Part shown: positions 14,227 through 21,183 of the stretch, in pieces
How positions within the stretch are numbered: position 1 is the first letter of the stretch
How the letters are laid out: the number at the start of each line of letters is the position of its first letter
Source of the DNA: an uncultured Chloroflexota bacterium
Lineage (GTDB): Bacteria; Chloroflexota; Dehalococcoidia; Lucifugimonadales; CAJWER01
NCBI GenBank assembly: GCA_913030785.1
Contig: CAJWER010000008.1
Coordinates: 1 to 26,388, forward strand
Length of the DNA stretch: 26,388 bases
Direction of reading: 5' to 3'
Translations under genes and position numbers: made by a program
Notes under the pieces: generated by a model
What the model was told of the DNA's origin: nothing
What the model saw: the letters and a program-made list of their open reading frames with translations, nothing else
Databases searched by the model: none

Positions 14227-14422
14227 CTCGGAGCGCCCTCGATTTGACCTGACCCCTGCGCACCACCGTGACCTGCACCACCCGCCATCGTCCGCTGGCA
14301 ACGCCGCCACAACTCTGACCTGCGACGCTGAATCGTTCGCCATTTGTTTTGCTCACATTGTGGTGGGATACGCCCATACTCTTTGGCACGGCGTACACTA
14401 CACTGCCCTTGGTGTCAAGTTG
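14227..14422. other. Intergenic spacer without recognised gene
   Basis: Between the VOC remnant and the groES promoter I find no convincing ORF, RNA or hairpin. The base composition is ordinary. Confidence 0.4.
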
Positions 14423-14452
14423 TTGACAAGCCCTCTTCCGCTACCTTAATAT
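14423..14452 (+). promoter_or_regulatory. Sigma-A promoter of groES-groEL
   Basis: Consensus -35 TTGACA (14423-14428) and -10 TAATAT (14447-14452) with an 18-bp spacer. Transcription would begin near 14459, inside the CIRCE operator that follows. Confidence 0.85.
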
Positions 14453-14455
14453 GTA

Positions 14456-14482
14456 TTAGCAGTCTTCCGTGTTGACTGCTAA
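14456..14482 (+). promoter_or_regulatory. CIRCE (HrcA operator), variant
   Basis: TTAGCAGTC, nine bases, GACTGCTAA. The classical CIRCE is TTAGCACTC-N9-GAGTGCTAA. Arm length and the 9-nt gap are identical, and one base differs in each arm in a way that keeps the symmetry. Its position 4 bases after the -10 and before groES is the normal one for repression by HrcA, relieved by heat. Confidence 0.85.
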
Positions 14483-14533
14483 ATTGGTCCCTACGGCGTG
14501 ACAAAGAACAGCGATAGGAGGAGACGAATACGG

Positions 14534-14833
14534 ATGGCAACGAAAACCGCGTTCAAGCCCCTGGGTAACAGGATTGTGATTGAGCCCTTGGAGGGCGACG
14601 AGCAGATGTCTTCGGGCGGCATACTCATCCCCGACACCGCGAAAGAAAAGCCCCAGGACGGCACCATCGTCGCAGTCGGCCCGGGCCGACTGACAGATGA
14701 CGGCAAGCGAGTTCCGATGGAAGTAGCGGTCGGCGACGTGGTGGTGTACTCAAAGTACGCCGGCACCGAGTACAAGGAAGACGGCACCGAGTATCTGATT
14801 CTGCGGGAAGACGACATTCTGTTCAAGAAGTAA
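14534..14833 (+). CDS. groES: Co-chaperonin GroES
   Basis: 10-kDa chaperonin of 99 aa, the lid of the GroEL folding chamber. It begins MATKTAFKPLGNRIVIEPLEG, and the mobile loop QMSSGGILIPDTAKEKP (about residues 24-40) contains the hydrophobic ILIP that docks on GroEL. GTIVAVGPGR, VGDVVVYSKYAGTEY and the ending LREDDILFKK follow, all standard. The ATG at 14534 is chosen because the GroES fold starts there and AGGAGGAG (from 14517) precedes it. A GTG at 14498 would add 12 basic residues. It is the first gene of the heat-shock operon, 51 bases before groEL, controlled by the variant CIRCE. Confidence 0.97.
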   Translation: MATKTAFKPLGNRIVIEPLEGDEQMSSGGILIPDTAKEKPQDGTIVAVGPGRLTDDGKRVPMEVAVGDVVVYSKYAGTEYKEDGTEYLILREDDILFKK

Positions 14834-14884
14834 CCGTCGCAACACTGACCCAGGTCGGAACCCAAGCAATTTAGGAGTGAATGA

Positions 14885-16495
14885 ATGCCCAAAGATCTAA
14901 AATTCAGTGAGGATGCCCGCGCGGCGATGAAGCGCGGTATTGACATCATGAGCAGCACCGTTGGCGTAACCCTCGGACCGCGGGGACGCAACGTAGTGCT
15001 CGATAAAAAGTTCGGCCCGCCCCAGGTGTGCAGCGACGGCGTGACGATCGCCAAGGAGATCGAGCTCGAAGACCCCTTCGAGAACATGGGCGCCCAGCTT
15101 CTCAAGGAAGCAGCCAGCAAGACAAACGACGTGGCCGGTGACGGTACGACGACCGCTACGGTCCTCGCGCAGGCCATCATCCACGAGGGTTTCAGGAACA
15201 TCGCCGCAGGCGCCGACTCCATGGCACTCAAGCGCGGCATCGACAAGGGCGTCGTCGCCCTCCGCAAGTCCATCGAAGAGATGTCGACGCCGGTATCGGG
15301 CAAGACCCAGATCGCCCAGGTCGCATCACTGTCGGCCCACGACGATGAGATGGGTGCGCTGATTGCCGAGGTCATGGAGAAGGTCGGCAAGGACGGTGTC
15401 ATTACGGTCGAGGAGTCCAAGGGCATCGCCTTCGAGCAGGAGTTCGTCGAGGGTATGCAGATCGACCGGGGCTACATCTCCCCCTACTTCGTCACCAACC
15501 AGGACCGGATGGAGACGGACCTAGAAAACCCGTACATCCTGATCACCGACAAGAAGATTTCCGCGGTCTCGGACCTGCTGCCTGCGCTGGAGAAGATCCT
15601 ACAAATCGGCAAGAACTTGGTCATCGTGGCTGAGGACATCGAGGGCGAGGCCCTGGCAACCCTGGTCGTCAACAAGCTCCGGGGCACCCTGAACGTCCTG
15701 GCCATCAAGGCTCCCGGCTTCGGCGATCGCCGCAAGGCGATGCTCGAGGACATGGCTATCCTGACCGGCGCCACCGTCATCAGCGAAGAGGTCGGGCGCA
15801 AGCTGGACTCCGTCGCCACTGACGACCTCGGTCGTGCGCGGCGTGTCGTAGCCACCAAGGATGACACCACATTCATCGACGGCGCGGGCGCCGAGGACGC
15901 GATCCAGGGCCGAATCAAGCAGATCAAGGCCCAGGTCGATGAGACGACCTCCGATTTCGACCGCGAGAAGCTGCAGGAGAGGCTCGCCAAGCTCTCCGGC
16001 GGGGTTGCCGTCATCAAAGTCGGCGCGGCCACCGAGGTCGAGCTGAAGGAGAAGAAGCAGCGGCTAGAGGACGCCCTGTCCGCCACTCGCGCGGCAGTTG
16101 AGGAGGGCATCGTCCCCGGAGGAGGGGTAGCCCTGCTACGGTCCCGCGCCGCCCTCGACGCCATTGAGGCCGAAGGCGACGAGAAGACCGGTATCACGAT
16201 CCTGCGGACCGCCCTTGAGGCGCCCCTCAAGCTCATCTCCGACAACACCGGCGTTCCCGGCGTTGTGATTCTGGCCGAGAGCGACAAGGCCGAAGGCGAC
16301 TGGGGCTACGACGCCGAGGCGGGCGAGTTCACTCACCTGCTGGAGCGTGGAATAATGGACCCGGCAAAGGTCACCCGTGCCGCGATCGAGAACTCGGCGA
16401 GTGTTGCAGCCATGGTGCTGACCACCGAGTCCCTGATCACCGACATCAAGGAAGCTCTCCCGGCCGGCCCTGTCCCGCCTCCCATGGACTACTAG
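14885..16495 (+). CDS. groEL: Chaperonin GroEL
   Basis: 60-kDa chaperonin subunit of 536 aa, forming two stacked heptameric rings for ATP-driven folding. Signatures are TLGPRGRNVVLDKKFGPP, AGDGTTTATVLAQAI (ATP site), KAPGFGDRRKAMLEDMAILTG and GIVPGGGVALLRS. The protein begins MPKDLKFSEDARAAMKRG. It ends in PAGPVPPPMDY and lacks the Gly-Gly-Met repeat tail typical of E. coli GroEL. Such short tails occur in several lineages and in second copies of groEL. ATG 14885 follows AGGAG (14872-14876); an out-of-frame ATG lies 4 bases earlier. It is co-transcribed with groES and ends at the terminator at 16522. Confidence 0.98.
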   Translation: MPKDLKFSEDARAAMKRGIDIMSSTVGVTLGPRGRNVVLDKKFGPPQVCSDGVTIAKEIELEDPFENMGAQLLKEAASKTNDVAGDGTTTATVLAQAIIHEGFRNIAAGADSMALKRGIDKGVVALRKSIEEMSTPVSGKTQIAQVASLSAHDDEMGALIAEVMEKVGKDGVITVEESKGIAFEQEFVEGMQIDRGYISPYFVTNQDRMETDLENPYILITDKKISAVSDLLPALEKILQIGKNLVIVAEDIEGEALATLVVNKLRGTLNVLAIKAPGFGDRRKAMLEDMAILTGATVISEEVGRKLDSVATDDLGRARRVVATKDDTTFIDGAGAEDAIQGRIKQIKAQVDETTSDFDREKLQERLAKLSGGVAVIKVGAATEVELKEKKQRLEDALSATRAAVEEGIVPGGGVALLRSRAALDAIEAEGDEKTGITILRTALEAPLKLISDNTGVPGVVILAESDKAEGDWGYDAEAGEFTHLLERGIMDPAKVTRAAIENSASVAAMVLTTESLITDIKEALPAGPVPPPMDY

Positions 16496-16521
16496 GCCAA
16501 CAAGCACTGTAGCGACTTAGT

Positions 16522-16559
16522 CAGGCCCCGGTTCGCGTTGCGAACCGGGGCCTGTTTTT
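16522..16559 (+). terminator. Intrinsic terminator of groES-groEL
   Basis: Perfect 15-bp stem CAGGCCCCGGTTCGC (16522-16536) and GCGAACCGGGGCCTG (16540-16554) with a 3-nt loop, then five T. Confidence 0.93.
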
Positions 16560-16643
16560 GTCTGCGCTACTGGTTGTAGGTCCGCATCGGGATTCCCACC
16601 ATATATAGTGGTGGTTGCCTCCCAAAATTGGCTCTCTGAACCC

Positions 16644-16672
16644 TTGATTACCCTTTCGATTCACCGTATGAT
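16644..16672 (+). promoter_or_regulatory. Sigma-A promoter of dnaE
   Basis: TTGATT (16644-16649) and TATGAT (16667-16672) with a 17-bp spacer, each one base from consensus or close to it. The leader to the TTG start is about 137 bases and contains CCCGGG-acaacatc-CCCGGG, a possible hairpin. An imperfect inverted repeat CCACCA/TGGTGG lies about 30 bases upstream of the -35 (around 16598-16616). Confidence 0.65.
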
Positions 16673-16815
16673 GACCTCTGCCCCGGCGTCGTTATGGCGC
16701 ACCGGCAGCACCCGAAACTCAGCCCCGGGACAACATCCCCGGGAGATCGGCTCGGGACACTGGAGCCCACCCGGTTCCGCCGTTTTATCCGGTCTCGGCT
16801 CGCCTGGAGACTAGC

Positions 16816-19800
16816 TTGTTCACGCACCTTCATGTTCATACCGAGTACAGCCTGCTCGACGGCCTCAGCGGACTTGAGAAGCTCGTGGCCAGGGCCTCCG
16901 AATTGGGGATGACCAGCCTGGCCATCACCGACCACGGCAACCTGCACGGTGCAATCGACTTCTATCGCCTTTGCAAAAAGGCTGGCATCAACCCGATCAT
17001 CGGCTGCGAGATCTACGTAGCCCCCAAGAGCCACCACGATCGCGATCAGGCCGATAAAAAGCCCTACCATATGACCCTGCTCGCCAAGAATTTGGAAGGC
17101 TATCGCAACCTGGTGAAGCTGGTTAGCGCGGCCCACCTAGAAGGCTTCTACTACTTCCCCAGGGTCGACCGCGAGCTTCTCGAGCAGCACCACGAGGGCC
17201 TGATCGTACTGTCAGGCTGTCCCAGTGGCGAAGTCCCCAAGCTCATTGCGAGTGGCCAGCTAGACGAGGCCCGTGCAACCGCAGAGTGGTACCGGGACAC
17301 CTTTGGGGACTACTATCTCGAGTTGATGGAGCATGGCGGTGTCCCCGAGTTCCAGGCCATCAATGAGGGGCTTGTCCAGCTCAACGCCGATACCGGCATC
17401 CCCATGGTGGCAACCAACGACTCCCACTATGTTCGGCAGGAGGACGCATACCTCCAGGACATCCTCGTTTGCATCCACACCAACACCAACGTCAACGATG
17501 AAAAACGCATGAGGATGACGGAGGATTCATACTACCTCAAGAGCTACGAAGAGATGGCAGCGCTGCACCCGGACAACCCCGAGGCGATCGCCAACACAAT
17601 GAAGATCGCCGAGATGTGCGACCTTGAATTGGACTTCTCTAAACTATACCTGCCCACGTACCCCTGTCCCGATGGACTCACGTCCGAGCAGTATCTAGCG
17701 AAGCTCTGCGAAGAGGGTCTCCAGCGCCGGGTCGGGCAGCCAGACGACCAGCACCAGCAGAGGTTGGCCTACGAGTTAGACGTCATCCGGCAAACTCGCT
17801 ACGACGACTACTTCCTGGTGGTATGGGACATCGCCCGGTTTGTCCGTGAAAACGACATTTCCTTCGCCGTGAGGGGCAGTGCGGCCGGCAGCCTTGTCCT
17901 CTATTCCCTGGGCATTACAGACGTCAACCCGCTCATATACGACATCGTCTTCGAGCGCTTCTTGAACGTAGAGCGCAAGGAGATGCCTGATATCGACATG
18001 GACTTCCAGGACGATAGACGTGTGGAAGTGCTCAACTACGTCGTCTCTAAGTACGGTCGGGACCACGTGGCCCAAATCATCACATTCGGGACACTGGGCG
18101 CGAAGGCCTCGATCAGGGACGTAGGCCGCGCACTCGCCATGCCTTATGATCAGGTCGATCGCATCGCCCGGCTAGTGCCGACCCGCCTCAACATCAAGCT
18201 CAAAGAGGCCATAGACGAAACCCCTGAGCTTCAAGAACTCTCCGATTCCGACGAAGGGGTCAGGAAACTTCTGGAGATCGCGCAGGGCCTGGAGGGAACC
18301 ACCCGGCACTCCAGCATCCACGCCGCGGGCGTTGTTATCTCAGCCGAACCCCTTGAAAATCTGGTGCCCTTACAGCGTCCGCCAAAGGGGGACGAGCAAA
18401 GCGTCTCTACGACCCAGTACGCCATGGAACCCGTCGCCGCCCTCGGGCTTCTCAAGATGGACTTCCTGGGCCTGTCCAACCTGACTATCCTGGCTCGCGC
18501 AAAGAACCTGATAGCCGAGAACCGCGGAATCAACATCGACCTGAAGTCGCTCCCATTGGACGACCAGCCGACCCTACAGATGCTATCCGACGGACATACG
18601 GTCGGGGTGTTCCAGCTTGAGGGTGGCGGAATGACCGACCACATTAAGAACCTCAAACCTAGATCCATGGTCGATGTGGCGTCAATGATCGCGCTCTACC
18701 GACCAGGCCCGATGGAGCAAATCGGCACGTTCATTGAGGCACGGCACGGTCGTGCAGAGGCGATTTACCCCCACCCGAGCCTGATAAGTATCCTCGCCCA
18801 AACCTACGGGATCATCGTGTACCAGGATCAGGTGCTCCTTATCGCCCAGGCCTTCGCAGGTTACTCTCTCGGAGAGGCCGACGTACTACGCAAAGCGATG
18901 GGCAAGAAGGTCCAGGCGATCATGGACCAGGAGAAAGAGAAATTCATCAAAGGCGCCATCGCTCAGGGCCACCCCCTGGATCTGGCCGAGAGCGTGTTCA
19001 TGCTCATCGAGCCATTCGCGGGGTACGGCTTCCCGAAAGCCCACGCCGTGAGCTACGGCCTGATCTCATATTGGACCGGCTACCTGAAGGCGAACTACCC
19101 CGAAGAGTACATGTCCTGCCTGCTCAATGCGTACGCAGGCAACACCGATAAGACAGCGACGGCTGTGGCCGAATGTAAGCGGATCGGTTTTGCGGTTTTG
19201 CCACCCGATATCCAACGAAGCCAGTCCCAGTTCGCTTTGGAGAAACAGCATGACGGTCGCACCGCCATCCGGTTCGGCCTGTCCAACGTCAAAAACGTCG
19301 GGGCCGGCTCTGTAGTCCCATTTATTGAGTCGCGGGCCGAAGTCGACGGACCGGTCACGACCATTGAGGAGCTGTGCAGGGCAACCGACATGAGCGGCGT
19401 GACCCGCAAGACCCTGGAAAGCCTGGTCAAGGCCGGCGCGTTCGATCGGTTCGGAGACCGCGGCGGCATCATCTCATCCATCGACCGCATCCACTCACTG
19501 GCGCAGAGTGAAGCGACCCTGCGGAACTCGGATCAAACCTCGATGTTCGACATGTTCGGCGAAAGTGTTCCGAGCCCTCTGGCCAGCATCGAGTTCCCCG
19601 AAGGGACCACTTCAGACTCCGAAAAGAAGGGTTGGGAGCTTGAACTGCTCGGTGTCGCGTTCTCAGGCACCAAGCGACTCGATATTGCCGCGGCGGGAGG
19701 CAAGGCGAATGGCGTCATGTCTCGTGGCCAGATCACCGCAACGATGTCTGGCAGCAAGGTCACCCTTACAGGGCAGATCGCCTCTACCACGAAGCGCTCA

Positions 19801-20379
19801 ACCAAGACCGGCAAGCCGTATCTAATCGCCACTCTGGCCCTGCTGGACGGCGAAATAGATGTGTTCGTTTGGGATAACGTGATGACCGAGACGCCCGGTC
19901 TCTGGGAGGCCGGATCCACGGTAGTAATCACAGGGACCGTTAAGGCGAGAGACGACCGTGTAAGCATCTCGTGCCTGACCGCCACCCCGTACCGCGTTCC
20001 ACGCGAGGAGCCGACGACGCCGGTGACCACACCACAGGCGCCAGCGCCCTTCGCCACGAATGGCGCACCTAATGGCTCATCGACCAATGGTGGGGTAGCC
20101 ACTACCAACAGTAATGGCAATCGCTCACATCGCCGCCTGAAGCTCAAGATTCGGGAAACCGAGAACAGCATGGACGACCGTCGCCTGCTGGAAGACATCA
20201 GCCGGCTGCTTTTGGACCACCAGGGGGATGACGAGGTTAGCCTGGAGATAGCCTCCAATGGTCAGGTATTCACAATGGACTGGACGGTAGTCCGCGTGCG
20301 CATCACTCCGGAGCTGGAGAGCATGCTGGGAGACACCCTGCGTGGCGAGGCACACTTCGTGGTCGAGGACGGCGCATAG
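16816..20379 (+). CDS. dnaE: DNA polymerase III alpha subunit
   Basis: Replicative polymerase (family C) of 1187 aa. The N-terminal PHP domain keeps the metal-binding pattern HLHVH (His6, His8), Asp15, DHG (His40), Glu65, His107, SGC (Cys135) and DSH (Asp202, His204). This is unlike E. coli DnaE, where some ligands are lost. The polymerase core has FAVRGSAAGS, PDIDMDF (catalytic Asp392, Asp394) and KMDFLGL (Asp549). The tandem helix-hairpin-helix and OB-fold domains follow (KVTLTGQIASTTKRSTKTGK). After residue 1060 a Pro/Thr/Asn/Gly-rich linker leads to a small C-terminal domain. The start is TTG 16816, with GGAG (16806-16809) at correct spacing and no upstream in-frame start; the PHP strand FTHLHVHTEYSLLDG begins at residue 2. 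A DUF2007-type gene follows 16 bases after the stop. Confidence 0.97.
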   Translation: MFTHLHVHTEYSLLDGLSGLEKLVARASELGMTSLAITDHGNLHGAIDFYRLCKKAGINPIIGCEIYVAPKSHHDRDQADKKPYHMTLLAKNLEGYRNLVKLVSAAHLEGFYYFPRVDRELLEQHHEGLIVLSGCPSGEVPKLIASGQLDEARATAEWYRDTFGDYYLELMEHGGVPEFQAINEGLVQLNADTGIPMVATNDSHYVRQEDAYLQDILVCIHTNTNVNDEKRMRMTEDSYYLKSYEEMAALHPDNPEAIANTMKIAEMCDLELDFSKLYLPTYPCPDGLTSEQYLAKLCEEGLQRRVGQPDDQHQQRLAYELDVIRQTRYDDYFLVVWDIARFVRENDISFAVRGSAAGSLVLYSLGITDVNPLIYDIVFERFLNVERKEMPDIDMDFQDDRRVEVLNYVVSKYGRDHVAQIITFGTLGAKASIRDVGRALAMPYDQVDRIARLVPTRLNIKLKEAIDETPELQELSDSDEGVRKLLEIAQGLEGTTRHSSIHAAGVVISAEPLENLVPLQRPPKGDEQSVSTTQYAMEPVAALGLLKMDFLGLSNLTILARAKNLIAENRGINIDLKSLPLDDQPTLQMLSDGHTVGVFQLEGGGMTDHIKNLKPRSMVDVASMIALYRPGPMEQIGTFIEARHGRAEAIYPHPSLISILAQTYGIIVYQDQVLLIAQAFAGYSLGEADVLRKAMGKKVQAIMDQEKEKFIKGAIAQGHPLDLAESVFMLIEPFAGYGFPKAHAVSYGLISYWTGYLKANYPEEYMSCLLNAYAGNTDKTATAVAECKRIGFAVLPPDIQRSQSQFALEKQHDGRTAIRFGLSNVKNVGAGSVVPFIESRAEVDGPVTTIEELCRATDMSGVTRKTLESLVKAGAFDRFGDRGGIISSIDRIHSLAQSEATLRNSDQTSMFDMFGESVPSPLASIEFPEGTTSDSEKKGWELELLGVAFSGTKRLDIAAAGGKANGVMSRGQITATMSGSKVTLTGQIASTTKRSTKTGKPYLIATLALLDGEIDVFVWDNVMTETPGLWEAGSTVVITGTVKARDDRVSISCLTATPYRVPREEPTTPVTTPQAPAPFATNGAPNGSSTNGGVATTNSNGNRSHRRLKLKIRETENSMDDRRLLEDISRLLLDHQGDDEVSLEIASNGQVFTMDWTVVRVRITPELESMLGDTLRGEAHFVVEDGA

Positions 20380-20395
20380 TGTGGGGAGTCAACCG

Positions 20396-20620
20396 GTGAA
20401 CTGGGTAACACTGGCAACCGCGCCGGACCAGATAGTGGCTGAAATGTGGCGCGAAATGCTAGTTGCCGAGGGCGTACCCGCGGCGCTACGACCCGGAGAC
20501 ACGACAAGCTTTCTGGGAGTAACCCTGCTCCCTTGCCGAGTGCTCGTCGCCGACAAAGAGTTAGCCAGGGCCAAAGAACTTCTCGAAGACCAGATGGGCG
20601 TAGATCTGGACGAAGCCTAG
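20396..20620 (+). CDS. Small DUF2007-type protein
   Basis: Protein of 74 aa: VNWVTLATAPDQIVAEM, LLVAEGVPAAL, LGVTLLPCRVLVADKEL and an ending ARAKELLEDQ. This matches the small DUF2007 family (putative signal-transducing protein). A beta-alpha unit with a tendency to bind ligands is followed by the pattern in which a short hydrophobic strand ends in VxxxxxxxAxxLL. The biochemical function is unknown. GTG 20396 is chosen because GGGGAG (20383-20388) lies 7 bases upstream; another GTG at 20381 is in frame. It starts 16 bases after dnaE and may be co-transcribed. It is convergent with the methyltransferase gene. Confidence 0.7.
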   Translation: MNWVTLATAPDQIVAEMWREMLVAEGVPAALRPGDTTSFLGVTLLPCRVLVADKELARAKELLEDQMGVDLDEA

Positions 20621-20643
20621 GCTGCCACTACGCGGTTCCGCCC

Positions 20644-21183
20644 CTAGACTGTCGCCTCCACGGCTGTCGCCCAGTTCGCGTCGGCCTCCATGGACAACAG
20701 GCTCTGCTTAAGATCGAGTTGCGTGGCGCCTGCTCCAAAACCGCGCAAGCCCCCATCGGCGGCGATGACCCGGTGGCACGGGACCACTATCGGCAACCGA
20801 TTCCTAGCCATGGACTGCCCGGCGGCCCTCGACGCATTCGGCTTGCCGGCCTGGGTGGCCAACCACTTGTATGTCCGTGTCTCCCCAAACGGGATGGACA
20901 TACAGGCCTGCCAGGCCTGGCGGTGAAAGGGCGTCGCGCCTTCTAGATCCAACGTCTCTTCGACAAGGCCAAGCTTATCCCCCTCGAAGTAGCGCCTCAG
21001 GCTCCCCACCAGGGAGGTAAACCTTTCAGGTGCGTGTTCAGCACCGGCCATCTCATCGCCCAGTATTTGAATGCAGCGATCAGGCGATGTCTGCGGGAGC
21101 GTGGTGCGCAGCAGACCCTTTTCTGACCTGAGCAGCCCCATCCAGCCAAAGCGCGTCTCGATAACGTCGTGGTAGGTCGTCAT
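20644..21183 (-). CDS. Methylated-DNA-[protein]-cysteine S-methyltransferase
   Basis: Suicide repair enzyme of 179 aa that moves the methyl group from O6-methylguanine to its own cysteine. The active site IVVPCHRVI has Cys136. The helix-turn-helix with TPFHRQAWQACMSIPFGETRTYKWLA and the Asn hinge RAAGQSMARNRLP come before it, and GGLRGFGAG after. This is the Ogt/Ada-C type. The ATG at 21181-21183 overlaps the TGA of the transglutaminase-like gene as ATGA, suggesting translational coupling, and GGAGG lies about 10 bases upstream. An earlier start at 21258 would run into the upstream gene and adds 25 unrelated residues. Membership of the MoxR-DUF58-transglutaminase operon is unexpected for a repair enzyme. 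Confidence 0.93.
   Translation of the reverse strand: MTTYHDVIETRFGWMGLLRSEKGLLRTTLPQTSPDRCIQILGDEMAGAEHAPERFTSLVGSLRRYFEGDKLGLVEETLDLEGATPFHRQAWQACMSIPFGETRTYKWLATQAGKPNASRAAGQSMARNRLPIVVPCHRVIAADGGLRGFGAGATQLDLKQSLLSMEADANWATAVEATV

Noticed and set aside
14491..15426. 311-aa frame antisense to groES/groEL
   Set aside because: Ser/Thr/Arg-rich shadow of two highly conserved genes; no motif and no start signal.
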